From Sander lucioperca (taxonomy: Eukaryota > Chordata > Actinopteri > Perciformes > Percidae): a DNA stretch of 64,000 nt. The DNA lies in NCBI RefSeq assembly GCF_008315115.2, contig NC_050188.1, positions 27,286,625 to 27,350,624 on the forward strand, given 5' to 3'. The position numbers and the translations under genes were made by a program. The notes beneath the pieces are model-generated. The model did not search any database. It saw only the letters and a list, made by a program, of their open reading frames with translations, and was not told the DNA's origin. Below, piece after piece: positions 36,692-50,472 of this stretch (within the stretch, counting starts at the first letter, position 1; each line of letters begins with the position of its first letter).

Positions 36692-39006
36692 TAGAGTTTA
36701 GATTCTCTGCCCGAGCTCAAACTGGACCCGACCCGACCCTTGGGCCGGGCCGATATTTTCCGCTGCTATCCTCGGGCTGGGCCGGGCCGGGCCCTTGATC
36801 AAGCATTTGTGTTTTTTTAATCATTACTTTATTAGCCTTATTGGGTGGGGAGAAAAAGGGACAGTATTAATTAGGTGACGGAGACCGTGGTGAAGGACAG
36901 TATTAATTAGGTGACGGAGACCGTGGTGAAGGACAGTATTAATTAGGTGATGAGACCGTGGTGAAGGACAGTATTAATTAGGTGATGGAGACCGTGGTGA
37001 AGGACAGTATTAATTAGGTGATGAGACCGTGGTGAAGGACAGTATTAATTAGGTGATGAGACCGTGGTGAAGGACAGTATTAATTAGGTGATGGAGACCG
37101 TGGTGAAGGACAGTATTAATTAGGTGATGAGACCGTGGTGAAGGACAGTATTAATTAGGTGATGAGACCATGGTGAAGGACAGTATTAATTAGGTGATGA
37201 GACCGTGGTGAAGGACAGTATTAATTAGGTGATGAGACCGTGGTGAAGGACAGTATTAATTAGGTGATGGAGACCGTGGTGAAGGACAGTATTAATTAGG
37301 TGATGAGACCGTGGTGAAGGACAGTATTAATTAGGTGATGAGACCGTGGTGAAGGACAGTATTAATTAGGTGATGGAGACCGTGGTGAAGGACGGTATTA
37401 ATTAGGTGATGGAGACCGTGGTGAAGGACGGTATTAATTAGGTGATGAGACCGTGGTGAAGGACAGTATTAATTAGGTGATGAGACTGTGGTGAAGGACA
37501 GTATTAATTAGGTGATGGAGACCGTGGTGAAGGACGGTATTAATTAGGTGATGGAGACCGTGGTGAAGGACAGTATTAATTAGGTGATGAGACCGTGGTG
37601 AAGGACGGTATTAATTAGGTGATGGAGACCGTGGTGAAGGACGGTATTAATTAGGTGATGGAGACCGTGGTGAAGGACAGTATTAATTAGGTGATGAGAC
37701 CGTGGTGAAGGACAGTATTAATTAGGTGATGAGACCGTGGTGAAGGACAGTATTAATTAGGTGATGAGACCGTGGTGAAGGACAGTATTAATTAGGTGAT
37801 GAGACCGTGGTGAAGGACGGTATTAATTAGGTGATGGAGACCGTGGTGAAGGACAGTATTAATTAGGTGATGGAGACCGTGGTGAAGGACAGTATTAATT
37901 AGGTGATGAGACCGTGGTGAAGGACAGTATTAATTAGGTGATGAGACCGTGGTGAAGGACAGTATTAATTAGGTGATGAGACCGTGGTGAAGGACAGTAT
38001 TAATTAGGTGATGAGACCGTGGTGAAGGACGGTATTAATTAGGTGATGAGACCGTGATGAAGGACAGTATTAATTAGGTGATGAGACTGTGGTGAAGGAC
38101 AGTATTAATTAGGTGATGGAGACCATGGTGAAGGACGGTATTAATTAGGTGATGGAGACCGTGGTGAAGGACAGTATTAATTAGGTGATGGAGACCGTGG
38201 TGAAGGACGGTATTAATTAGGTGATGGAGACCGTGGTGAAGGACAGTATTAATTAGGTGATGAGACCGTGGTGAAGGACAGTATTAATTAGGTGATGAGA
38301 CCGTGGTGAAGGACAGTATTAATTAGGTGATGAGACTGTGGTGAAGGACAGTATTAATTAGGTGATGAGACCGTGGTGAAGGACGGTATTAATTAGGTGA
38401 TGAGACCGTGGTGAAGGACAGTATTAATTAGGTGATGAGACCGTGGTGAAGGACAGTATTAATTAGGTGATGAGACCGTGGTGAAGGACAGTATTAATTA
38501 GGTGATGAGACTGTGGTGAAGGACAGTATTAATTAGGTGATGAGACCGTGGTGAAGGACAGTATTAATTAGGTGATGAGACCGTGGTGAAGGACAGTATT
38601 AATTAGGTGATGGAGACCAGAAAGTCTCCTGTATGGTTCCAGGGCTTTGATTATGTTGCTACCTTGATCTGTTCCCCTCACTATTCAGCTGAGGGAGCTA
38701 TGGTTCAAGTTTTTTTTTAGGTTTCTTCATTTGGATCCATTTGCGATCCATTCCGTTCTGAATAAACAAACAACGCAGTTTACATGCTTCGTCCTTGTTG
38801 CATTACCTGTATTTATTAAGATAATTCTAAACAGATTTCTGTAGTTCAAACAACTCGGAATTGTAGTTGAGAACGTCAGTTATAACGGCCCACGTATAAA
38901 ACAATTGTCGGGTTTAAATCAGGCTCGGGCTCATAATTACAGTTAATGTGTCGGGCCGGGCTCAGGTAGGGTCGGGCTTGATTTTTTGGGGCCGATCTAA
39001 GCTCTA
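36692..39006. mobile_element. hAT-like element (2.3 kb) carrying a 49-unit minisatellite
   Basis: The ends TAGAGTTTAGAT and, inverted, TAGAGCTTAGATC are flanked by perfect 8-bp repeats GCCTAGAG (36684-36691 and 39007-39014). The subterminal regions are rich in GGGCCGGGC and CCCGACCC words on both sides. Three quarters of the element is the tandem array at 36859-38618. No transposase remains. Confidence 0.85.
36859..38618. repeat. 35/36-bp minisatellite, 49 full units plus a partial
   Basis: The unit runs from GGACAGTATTAATTAGGTGA through GAGACCGTGGTGAA. Units are 35 bp (GATGAGACC) or 36 bp (GATGGAGACC), with A/G alternatives in GGACAGT versus GGACGGT. The span fits 49 full units, about 17 of them 36 bp long, and the sequence ends in a partial unit. 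Divergence between units is very low. Confidence 0.97.
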
Positions 39007-40693
39007 GCCTAGAGCACTTCTAAATCTCACTAATTAATACATTATATCTATTTTGATTAGTCCATACACAAACAGAAATGTAAAAATGAACATTTGTGGT
39101 TTTAGGTGACGTTACATGCTGGAACATTTTTCTTTGTGGGATGCCAGTGAGGGATCATATTCTTGGACCTGGGAGTTGTGATCAGGGGGAACAGTGTTTA
39201 CCTCTACATACCCTCCAAAGTTCAAAAACACATCTTCCAACATCAAGCTCACCAATTAAAATACAGTATCTCATTTGTTTGATCCATACACTAACCAAAA
39301 TGCAGACACAACAATGTTTGATTATAAGTTAACAAGTTTCAATCCAATTTAATGAAATTTGAAGCATGTCTGGGAAATCAAAATCCATTATTTAGAATTT
39401 TTTTTTTGCACATTGTGTAAAATGTCTACATTGTGACAGTCAAGTTTTTTTAAACATGGACAAAAAGTTCATTTTTTACTTTAAAAGTAATGTAGATAAT
39501 AGCTGGCTACATCCATCCTGCACATAGGAAATTAATGTAATATAATTATAATCAAAATATGTGATGTTCCAATCATGTTTTAGTTGCATTTTGTCAGAAA
39601 AAATAAATCAATTAAGATGTTATGTTTTGGCTATGTTGTCCATCCACGAAACTAACGCAGAAAAGCAAGACTGAAGTATTACTACTTGCAAACTCTTTCA
39701 TTGTCTACGGTATGCTCGAGTTTTTTACATGCCAATAAATGAATGTCAGTATCAAATTACTAGTTCTTGTGCCACATCTAATAATGTTTCACAAGTATGG
39801 ACAAGAGCGCAGATTGAGAAAGCCCCAATGAAAGGATTTAATGTTTCATAATGATTTTTATAGTCGTGGTGATACGCCACATATGGCTCCACGCAAGGGA
39901 AACACTGTTTTGCCTCTATAATGTTGTGCCAGGCCTTGTCATGTGTGTACTTGTATAGTAAAATGTGTGGGGTAATCAAATATTCGGTGAAGCACTGATT
40001 GGGCCATGTGAAACACTTAGTTTGAAGTCTCATCCTCTTTGTTTTTATTTTAAGACGTTTTTGGCATTTTCTCTTTGACATGTTGTGCGTTCCCAGTCTT
40101 GTTCAGAAATAAAGTGGAGATACTTTTCCCACAGTGCCCAAACACTCAGACCTATTTATGATTCTCTGCTTTATTGCTTAATAATTTAAGTGCTTCAAAT
40201 TGGAAACAAAGCGAAAGCAGCTTTTCTTTTCCCGACTGTATATCCCCTTCCAGGAGGCATCTGTAGTTATCTGGCGAGGCGATGAAAAGAAAAACCTGCT
40301 TGTGAATTTTACCTCCGATTAAATTAGGCGTCGCCTGGTAACTTCATCTCGGTATCAGTCATGCCTCACTAAAATGGAAAATACGTTTCTTGGAGAGGAG
40401 GGGGGAAAAAGGGACATTATAAAATGCCCTTTGTAATAAATGAAATGGGAATTGCAAATATGCGCAGTCATGAAATTTAATTGTGCTCTCTGGTGACTGG
40501 TTTGTGGGTGCTGAGGAGCAGGGGTGCAGGAGAAGCGCTGGGGGCAGAGGTGGTTAAATGTAGCGCGTAACGCACTGCCTGAACAGGCTAATGAAGCCGC
40601 TGTTTATGACCCACTGCAATTGTGTCATCTCTTGAATGGAAACAAGACGCCTGTGCACACACAGAGGCACTCAAACTGACAGTAGCTGTCGCT

Positions 40694-40694
40694 G

Positions 40695-40725
<31 letters not shown>

Positions 40726-40726
40726 T
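40694..40726. repeat. Short (CA)n microsatellite
   Basis: An interrupted run of CA units with one AAAC interruption. Confidence 0.85.
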
Positions 40727-42367
40727 CCTGAATGTGCTTCTATCTAACAAATGTGGTCTTTATTAAATTAAATTTAATAAAGTTTTTTATTAAATTAATT
40801 AATATGTTAATTTTTTTAGAGGAAAAAAGGGAGAATATGCTCAACTAAAATTATTTTCAAGTGCTGGGAAGAGGCCACATGCAGTACAATACAACCTTCT
40901 ACAGCGTAACAGTATACAACATTAGTCTCTAGTTACAATGACATTATAATGTCAATGAAAGGAGATATCAGAGCAATATAAAAACATATATAATGTAAAT
41001 ACAATGGCGCATTATAATTTTGTGTGTGTGTGTAGTCCCTATAGTGATATGCAGCCTTTACACTTTGCTGCTGTACCATTTTAGCTGATTAAACTGGTTG
41101 GTAGACTTAGGTACAGAACACTATACACACATAAGTATAGTGTAAACTATACACAATAAATAAATAAAACAGTATGATATATGTAGACTGCAGAAGCTTT
41201 TCCTGAAGAAAATGTGTATCATTTCTAAAAGCACTCATGTTACTACGCATGATTTGTAGAGGAATTTATAATCATAGGAAAATTTAAAAAATTTAAAAAT
41301 TTAAAAATTACATTAGTTGACAGATATACATTTACGTAGTATAAACTGTAGGAGAGGATCAAAAGTGTCTTAAAAAAATCATGTATTCAGGTATATCTCA
41401 AAATATATGCAAATGATAAAACAGAGAGACAGTGGAATTGGCAAAACGCTATCCATGCTATCAAAAGGGACATTTTAAAATCAAAAATGACAGTGAAATA
41501 AAAAATAAAGTCTAATAAAACATTAGTTACTTTATAATAATAAGATTACTTTTGGAATTATTTGCTTAATTTATATATTTTTAGTGTTTGTTTTATTTGC
41601 TTAATGTTTGACATTTTGGAGTTACATATTCCTGTAGACAACGAAATATATTTTGACATGGAGTTGTCTTCATGACAACTGAGCACACTGAGGAAGACCA
41701 TGAGATGTGGTTGAAAGCCCTGAAACAGTAGTAAGTGGACCTTAGTCAGGATTATTTTACTGTTTCCAAGGCCAAGAATGATCTTTTATGCTCTGCCCTG
41801 TTATTGTTAGTTCAGATGTCATTGCTTGAGCGTTTATCAGTCTTTGTTGCAGAGGTTATTGTGTTGCAAATGATCATTTATGTAAGCCTTCGTCAATTAA
41901 GTCAATCTTAATCTCTTACGAAATTGACATACAAGTCATTAAACTAGGGTTAAACTCAAATTGTGCAACATGACAGAGTTTAAATTCACACCTGATTTGA
42001 TTATTTTAAACTGGTGTGAACCTACTGTTGACATGAATGTTAAAGCTTGATTGTTGTGCTTTCCCCTCCTATAATGTTTGTAGCGTTGCACAAACACGTG
42101 CATAGCTGTGCTGTTATCTGTGCATTGTGCAGTGAAAGACACACTCATAAATAAACACAGTGAAAGCAGAAAACATGATATAAAAATCAGTCACACTAAT
42201 TAACTGCTAATTCTTTTGAGGACTGCATAAGCTTGATAAAGAAAGGCAAAGCTTATTAAAGTACATGCTGTGTTGTGCATTATGATTCCTAAATTTAATC
42301 CCAGTTTATGAGGTTGATTGCATTTGTGCGTTTCCGTGCGTGGGTGCACGTGTGTGTGCGTGTGTGT

Positions 42368-42884
<517 letters not shown>

Positions 42885-43794
42885 AGGGGGTGCAATTAAT
42901 GGTGCAAGCAGCAGGGATGTGAGGCTGGTTAGTGTCAGAGCCGGACTGTTTGTTTCTTTGTTACCCCAGGCTGAGTCTGAGCTGTCCTCCTGTCTCTGCA
43001 GTACATTACGCTCTGCTCCTGCCCTTTAAAACGCCACCTCCACTCAAATGAAAAATGTGGCATTTCATTATCATATATGTATAATATGTTAGTGCCAGAG
43101 GCCCTCCCAGCCTATGGAAAGCCTGCAGTGAAAACAAACCCACCCTCTTCTCCTCTCCCCCATTTTTCCCCAGAGGGAATTGATGGAGATATCCCACAAT
43201 GCCAGAGCCCATCAGCTCCTGCAGGCCCCGTCGGGGGGGGAGGGGGGGCGTCTGCCTCTTCACTCTCCACAAAGCAAACGTCTCTCGCGGTGGCCACTGA
43301 TGCAAAACACAGCTCCGTGCCTCAACCTCTGTAGTCCACAGTGAGAGAACAGGAGGAGGCAGATGTTTCATGTGCTTCATGCCCCCTCTGTCCTCTCTCT
43401 CTGGATCCGTGGCTAAAGCTTCACTTTAAAATGTGCTACAAATTTGAATACAAGAATAACACGCACATCTTCAAAACACAGACACAGATAATATTAGGTT
43501 CAGAGTAATAATTAATGCTTCATGTAAATATCTAAAAACAGGATCCTGGATACTCACCCACCATTGATGTGAAGGATATGATGCAGTTTGATTGATTACA
43601 TATTCAACACATACATAGTCCAAAGACGCCTACACATCAGAAGGAAGAAGCCTGGAAAACATTCGACACCTAATTGCTCACGGTTTCTCTTTTTCTATAC
43701 TCTTTTCAAGTATTCAGTATTATTACCTCACAGGTCTCAACTTTGTTTCCACCCTAAGCCAGCAGCTGTTTTTGGCTACAAATCTCTAATAGTG

Positions 43795-44012
43795 TGTTCA
43801 CACCAACTGTGTTTTGGGCAAATTGCGTGACTTGATTACATACTAAATGAATGCAAATAGAAGCAAATTTGCGGCGGTCATCAACAACATACGAACTTCG
43901 CGTCATGCTCGTATCCGCCTGAGTTTAAAAAAAAATGAACTTGAGCGATCTAAGTTGCGCGAGTAATTCGGTACAAAGCAAAATCACGCGCCTGGTGTGA
44001 AGACAACATAAG
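43795..44012. repeat. Probable MITE with GTTCACACC-type ends
   Basis: TAGTGTGTTCACACC at the left and GGTGTGAAGACAACATA at the right are loosely inverted. No clear target duplication. Non-coding. Confidence 0.4.
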
Positions 44013-45675
44013 AAACCCACTGTACACTACCTGCCTAACAGCAGACAGACAAAGCTAGCAACTAGCTGGTGAGCATAGTAGAGCATCTAGCTGCTAAAGA
44101 GCCACATGTTTTTGTCAAGAGCTGGTGGAGACCAAAACAGAGCTATAAGAAGAGTGAAAATGTGTGAAAAGTGGACACCAGCACAACTTTAAATTTATAT
44201 TATTAGGAACTAATGTTCTTCTGTGTCTGTTGGATGTGCAAATAGGTAGTTGTTTGCTAATACATTGCCCACATTTATGAGGCAGAATAAGCTGTAAACA
44301 CAATATATTAATTACATATTAATGCCATATAATAATATTTCATTAATAGATTATGTTTACAGCTTGTTCTGATGCCCCAAAGTGGCCAGGATGTGAATGC
44401 AGATTTAAATACTACTCCCATTCTCAAAAGGTTTTCATCATCTTTTAATTGCAGCATATACTGTGTATTTCAGTACAGATTAATAATGCTATGACACATG
44501 TAATGACGGTCTTACTGTAGACATTATCTCTAACAGGAGTTACACATCTCTTAAGACACTCCCCAGGTGACATGTGCATTTCAAATATGACTAACAGCTC
44601 GTCTACTCTCTCTGACACTTTAAATTGCACGCTGCACAGGCAATTTCTGTAGACTCACTCCATCAGCCTCACTATAAGGGCAGATAAATGAGGAGTGGGC
44701 CCTAACGGAAGGCAATCTTCAGCTGTAGTATCACTTCCAGCACAGCATTTCACTGAGATTCAAAGAAACATGAAAACAGATGAAGATTGGGCCGTGTCTC
44801 TCCCCGCTGCTGCCCTCCTACTCAGACCGAAGGAGGAGGGGGCTCTGCAGGCAGACAGACAGCAGGATAATACCAGCAACAGTGAGCCTGTGGAGCGCTG
44901 ACACCCGTCTGATTCCCTCGGGCAGAGACAGGTGTGATAGGTGGCTGAATGGTTGGAGTAGGGAGGATAAAGAACACATGAGAAATCCCATGAAGGCCCT
45001 GAGAGGCCAGGAGGACTGGCGTCACAATGCTCTCAGGGACACACACTAAATCAGTGGAGGAGGCATGGGAGGCACTGCTATGGCTTTATGAGATAGTTAG
45101 CATGCGCTGGCCCCTCCTCCCCTCTTGTTTCCCATTTAAGAGCTGACTGGCCCTCCGATAACGGATGGCGCCACAGGTAATTGGAAAATTGGCAGGCTTG
45201 TCAGGGAGATTTGGTGGATGGCACGAGGGTATACGATGGCGGAGTTCATGAGGTGTCACCCCACAGCTAGATTTATATCAGCCCTATGGACCGGCACCAG
45301 AAAGTATCCAGAGTTCAGGAAAAAGTAGCACATTTTTCTCCGGGGGAGACTGCATATCAAGACTGCTCCAGAGGTACGGACAAGGTTCCTGTTAGTAAAG
45401 AGATAATATATGAGCCTTCCTTTGCATTAACCCTAACCTTAATTTACTGTTCCTACACACTGCGACAAATAGCTCCGCACATCCTACACTCTGATTTATT
45501 TACACTAAGATCCAGGAAAGTCAGCTCATCTTCATCTTATGTGACACTTTAAATTTTAATCTGCATTATTAAACGGCGGTTTACATGATAGGCTCCCACA
45601 TGTATTTTTATTAAAGTGAGATATTGGCTGGAATCATTGTTTCACTAGTAGGATGTGGGGGCTGCAAATTGAACA

Positions 45676-46370
45676 TATCAGCCAAATGGTGGAATTGCAA
45701 CTCCCGGCCCGTCACGTGATGCCCTCTGGCCCAAAAAGACTTCCCATAGACTTACATGGTGAAAGACACGTCTGTAAATCAGTGGATTCAGTTTTTTTAG
45801 CGTCCCAACCCCCGTGAAATGACTCGTTTTACTATCAGAATTGAATCCATTTGGTCTGATAACATTAGGAAAGTCTAGAAGAGCCACCTGATTAAATCAT
45901 TTAAGGGGGCTTTCAATAGAAATAGAAATATGCACTAGTCCAGAACACAGGAGCTTCTTCCTGTATTTACTTTCTTGCTCCCGCCCCCAGACACATCTGA
46001 CCAGTAAGCGGAGTGAACGTTCTTGCGTGGTTTGTAATGACGCATTTTGGTATGCTTGGATTTTGCCAGGTCTGAAACGAAACCGAACCAAGAGGAAATC
46101 GGAATCGGTAAGGAAAGTTTACAAACTCATCAACTGATTTGGACCAAAAAAAACGAACTATAGGTGTGAAAACGCCCTACGTTAGTGGAGCGCTAAACCG
46201 GAAGTAGCCGCCATGTGGGCCGCATAGTGCCGATCATCCGGGTAATTTTTGGCTCCATGATGGCTTTATGTGCCACTGAGCAACTCTTATAGGAATGAAC
46301 GGGGCTCTGCCTCGAACTCCGTACACAGGTCTTATTATATATCTCCATGGGAGCGACTTGGGCTTCAGTT
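45676..46370. repeat. Dispersed repeat split by a nested MITE (about 45901-46178)
   Basis: The inner piece starts AGGGGGCTTTCAATAG and ends GGTGTGAAAACGCCCT, which are inverted ends. It resembles the GGGGCTTTCACACC element at 17200. The outer flanks, ending GATTAAATCATTTA and resuming GTGGAGCGCTAAACCGG, read as one interrupted repeat. The outer limits are approximate. Confidence 0.45.
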
Positions 46371-47488
46371 TCTCACTCAAGGACACTTAAACATGTGGAC
46401 AGGAGGAGCCAGGGATCAAACCTTTTTAGAGTAATCACTTTTTATCCAGTGGCATCATGAGGTCAAAAGTTTAGTTTGTCCAATACTTTTGGAAGGCAAA
46501 TATTAGCATGCTAGCCCGCTAAAACTAAGATGGTGAACATAGTCAACAATATACCTGCTAAACATCATGTTAGCTTTGTCATGGTGAGCATGTTAGCTAG
46601 CCACTGTGGCTGAGTACAGCCTCACAGAGCCATGGAGCTATTGTTATAAAGTTGCAAAGATAATATTAAAGATATAACTACGGGCCTAGAGAATCTTTAG
46701 ACCAAATACTTGGGAAAGTCTTTGTTTTTTAAAAGTATGAATAGCTACTGCGTGTCCTTTTTTTCACCCCAGGGTCTAATGTTGAATTAGTCTGCCAGTA
46801 AAATTCCCCCTACAATCTATTGTTAAAAGATGTATTTTGTTTTTTAATTAGCGAGCACACAGCCGGGACACGCTACAATATTTAAGAAATAATCTCTGTA
46901 CATTTATGTGAGTACACACAAAAAGTCCATATGGGAGTGAAAGCATGCGTGACTGACAGAGAATTAGAACGGAACAGCTAGCTGTAGGAATGGGGATTCA
47001 TGAGGCGTTGTGGGCTGCAGGTCCTAACCCGGCGAACACACATTCTGATGTGTAGATGTGTTTATTAACCTCTGGAGGGGGGATAATTGTATCTGTCAGA
47101 GTCGTTTAATCACCGCTGCAGCTCTCACCACTGTCACTTTCACTTTGTCTGTTTTACTAAATCAGCTGGCTCCTCGGTTGGCCCACCATGACTCCTGCTC
47201 TCTCTGTGTCACTCTCTTTTTGTTGGCTGTAAAACTGGCGTTTACATTTGGGAGCTGTTTCATAATTAATTTTTTATAAAAGATAATCTTCTATTCTTTG
47301 TGTAACTGTATCCAGGACATACTATAGAACAGAATAATGATGAAAACACTGGGTTTGACATCAGAGAGACACAGTTTAAGATGGGCAATACAGCAGTTTT
47401 AGTTCATTATTCATCAATCATTGTAGTGGATCCAACACCATCAGCCTGATTTTGATGGAATTTATAGGCTAACTTTGTTTTTTTTTTT

Positions 47489-48330
47489 CAACCTGGACCC
47501 TATGGTTTTTTTGTGTAAGTGACTGATGGAAACAACAGTCTTTGAAAGTGGTCCAGTATTGAGCGAGAACTCTTTGACCGGCAGTCGCGAACCGTGCTGC
47601 AATGTAACCCTATAGGGCTAATGTGCATAGTCAATTCTGTCCACTAAAAGTTCTGTTTTTGCCGCTGACAGGCTCAGATTGCTATAAGTGTCTGATAACA
47701 GTATGGAAAGGATTGCCACAGCGATAAACCTTTTTTTTAGAGGGTAAAATCCTCTTTGTTTAACCAGAAACAGAGATCACTAAACTCCCCAGACTCCATT
47801 TAAATAAACAATACTTTTACCGTGTATGGCCCCAGCACATTTTCACCTGTAAATTGGTCAATTATGTGTTTATGTAAACCAAACCAGAGTGGTGATTGTT
47901 GGAAATTTGGAAAGGCTTTTCATCGGGTTTTTTTTTGTGTTTGTCGACTTTGAATGGAGTGTATTTTACAATGATAAATTGTATTTACGTGGAGTCTGGT
48001 GGCTTTAGCGAACGTAATTTCGCGGATGTTTTTATGTTTAAAAAAAGGATCTTAACTCTTAACAAAAATGTTGACCTCCTTAAAAATCCTTTCCATAATG
48101 TTGTCAGACACTCAAACTGACACTTAAGCTTAATATTTTGAGCATGTCAGTGGCAAAACAAGCATATTTGTGGACATAAAAGTTGCACAATTGCCCTGTT
48201 AACTTACATTATAGCTTGTTTCTCTGACTGCCGACTGCAGCGATCTCTCTTAATACTGGACCAATGTCAAAGATTGTTGTTCCCATCAGTCACTTAGACA
48301 CAAGAAGATAGGACAATAGGGTCCAGGTTG
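47489..48330. repeat. Long foldback element
   Basis: The left arm (47489 to about 47735) starts CAACCTGGACCCTAT. The right arm (about 48075-48330) ends ATAGGGTCCAGGTTG. They are inverted, about 80% identical by eye, and share AAGTGACTGATGG, GGTCCAGTATT and ATGGAAAGGATT. T and A runs lie just outside the two ends. The 340-base centre has no motif. Confidence 0.8.
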
Positions 48331-48574
48331 AAAAAAAAAAACGTTACCCTTTAATCAGAAGATTCATGGGATCCAGCATTTTTTAAGGGACACTGATTAA
48401 ATATGTACAGTACATTAAACATCTATACATAAAAAATGTACTGTATAATTATTGAATACAGCCTTTACACTTTTTCCCTTTACAACCTTTACACCACGTT
48501 TCCCATGATCTCTGCCTGATATGTCAGAAAATATGGGACAGCATAATAGGTGGCCTTTAACATTCACGTGTTTG

Positions 48575-48695
48575 TATTTCTTTAAACCAATCACAATTGC
48601 TGCAATACAGTATGACATACAGTATGACATACAGTATGACATCGGATGTCAGGCTTCATCCCAGTACTGTTCTTCCGGCAAGCCAGACTATATAG
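48575..48695 (-). repeat. Fragment of the TAGTCTCGC-type repeat family with a 3x short tandem
   Basis: TATTTCTTTAAACCAATCAC and AAGCCAGACTATA match the family in reverse orientation. A 13-bp unit ATACAGTATGACA is tandemly repeated three times at about 48605-48642. Confidence 0.6.
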
Positions 48696-48984
48696 TTAAT
48701 GAAAAGGCAAACATTTATTGCAGGTTTGTGAGGCACTTCTACATTGCTACATAAACGACAAACTACATCTGAAATTTGGCACTAAGAGTTGGCCCTGGAT
48801 GTAAATTTTGAGTTGGGGAATTGTCAAATATGAATGTAATACTTGGGGATAGTGTGCTGGTACATCTATATATTCCTGCAGTCTGTAGTACAGCCATAAG
48901 TCAGACAGTAGGATAAGTTTAGGTTGTTATAACACCTTCACAGAGAAATGGTCTGTTTAGTTTTTCTTCCTGTTCATTGCTAAC

Positions 48985-50393
48985 CAGTGTTGGGCAAGTT
49001 ACTTCCAAAATGTAATACATTATTGATTACTAGTTACTGTCATTTGAGAGTAATTAGTTATATTACAATATTACTGTCTCTGAAAAATGCTTTACATTAC
49101 TTTTGCATTACTTTTGAGTTACTTTCACCAAAATAACAGCAGAAGTTTTACTTGGCAGGTAACTTGTGAAGTCTCCTCTTTATCCACTATATGCATCATA
49201 ATTTATTCATATTATTTTGTATTATTAATCTGAATCTGCAAAGTAACTAAAGCTATAAAGTAAATAGTAAAGTAAAACATACAATAGCCTACTTGACTCT
49301 GAATTGTGATGGACTAGAAGTAGCCTAATAAGTAGGAGAAAATGAAAATACTCAATTAAAAGCACCTTACAATTGAACCGGAGTAGCCTACGGTAGAGTT
49401 ACTTTCCACTGCTGATAAAATGTAATGATATTACGTGTAGCAATTCCCGATATGTTGTTATCTGTCAGTTGCTCGGGCACGCTGCTGTCGGCACTGACAG
49501 GACACAGATGTCCCTAGCCTACCATCTATGGTTCTGGCTCTGACCACAGGAACAGAGACAGGACACAGATGTCCCTAGCCTACTGTCTCTGGTTCTGGCT
49601 CTGACCACAGGAACAGAGACAGGACACAGATGTCCCTAGCCTACCGTCTCTGGTTCTGGCTCTGACCACGGGAACAGTGACAGGACACAGATGTCCCTAG
49701 CCTACCATCTATGGTTCTGGCTCTGACCACAGGAACAGAGACAGGACACAGATGTCCCTAGCCTACTGTCTCTGGTTCTGGCTCTGACCACAGGAACAGA
49801 GACAGGACACAGATGTCCCTAGCCTACCGTCTCTGGTTCTGGCTCTGACCACGGGAACAGAGACAGGACACAGATGTCCCTAGCCTACCGTCTCTGGTTC
49901 TGGCTCTGACCACGGGAACAGTGACAGGACACAGATGTCCCTAGCCTACCGTCTCTGGTTCTGGCTCTGACCACGGGAACAGTGACAGGACACAGATGTC
50001 CCTAGCCTACCGTCTCTGGTTCTGGCTCTGACCACGGGAACAGTGACGGGGCAGCTCGCTTCAACGCAGCGTAATAACTCCTGAAAATAATGTCCATCTT
50101 GCAAATGTATCTGTCTCTGCAGTCCTCTCAACCATCGAATACAGCAACAGGAAATAACACTCACGGCTTGTTTTTTTTCTGTGCCGAAATGTTTCGCGGT
50201 GTTGGTGAATTCTTAATAAAACAAACACCACTAAATGTTGCGTTAAAATGCGTTGTAACTTGCATTACTGAGATTGTAACATGTATAATATTACCAACAT
50301 TTAATTAGTAATGCGTTATATTACTGCGTTACAGCAAAAAGGAATACAGAACTGTAATTGTGTTACTTTTGTAACGCGTTACTCCCAACACTG
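48985..50393. mobile_element. hAT-like element (1.4 kb) carrying a 61-bp minisatellite
   Basis: The ends CAGTGTTGGGCAAGTTAC and, inverted, CAGTGTTGGGAGTAACGC are flanked by TTGCTAAC (48977-48984) and TTACTAAC (50394-50401), 7 of 8 identical. The subterminal GTAAC and TAATGC words are mirrored. No transposase remains. The minisatellite lies at 49496-50044. Confidence 0.83.
49496..50044. repeat. 61-bp minisatellite, 9 units
   Basis: Each unit begins GACAGGACACAGATGTCCCT and includes TGGTTCTGGCTCTGACCAC. Variant positions (CATCTATGG, TGTCTCTGG or CGTCTCTGG; CACAGG or CACGGG; CAGAG or CAGTG) show that units 4-6 largely repeat the pattern of units 1-3, a duplicated three-unit block. Units 7-9 are nearly identical to unit 3. 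Confidence 0.96.
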
Positions 50394-50472
50394 TTACTAA
50401 CAGTGACATTTCTAGTCATAGTTCCATTATCTTTATTGTGACTATTATTGCCACTGTCAATCACCCCCCCCC

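Noticed and set aside
36859..38618. Possible CRISPR-like or satellite array of regulatory function
   Set aside because: The units are contiguous with no unique spacers, inside a hAT-like element; it is a minisatellite.
43006..43380. A 124-codon minus-strand frame and an 85-codon plus-strand frame around 43.1-43.3 kb
   Set aside because: They are proline- and glycine-rich because of a local G-rich stretch. No splice sites fit PHF14 phase and no domain is recognisable.
44695..45049. Overlapping frames around 44.7-45.0 kb as a possible exon
   Set aside because: No homology recognised, no good splice pair, and frames on both strands are equally open.
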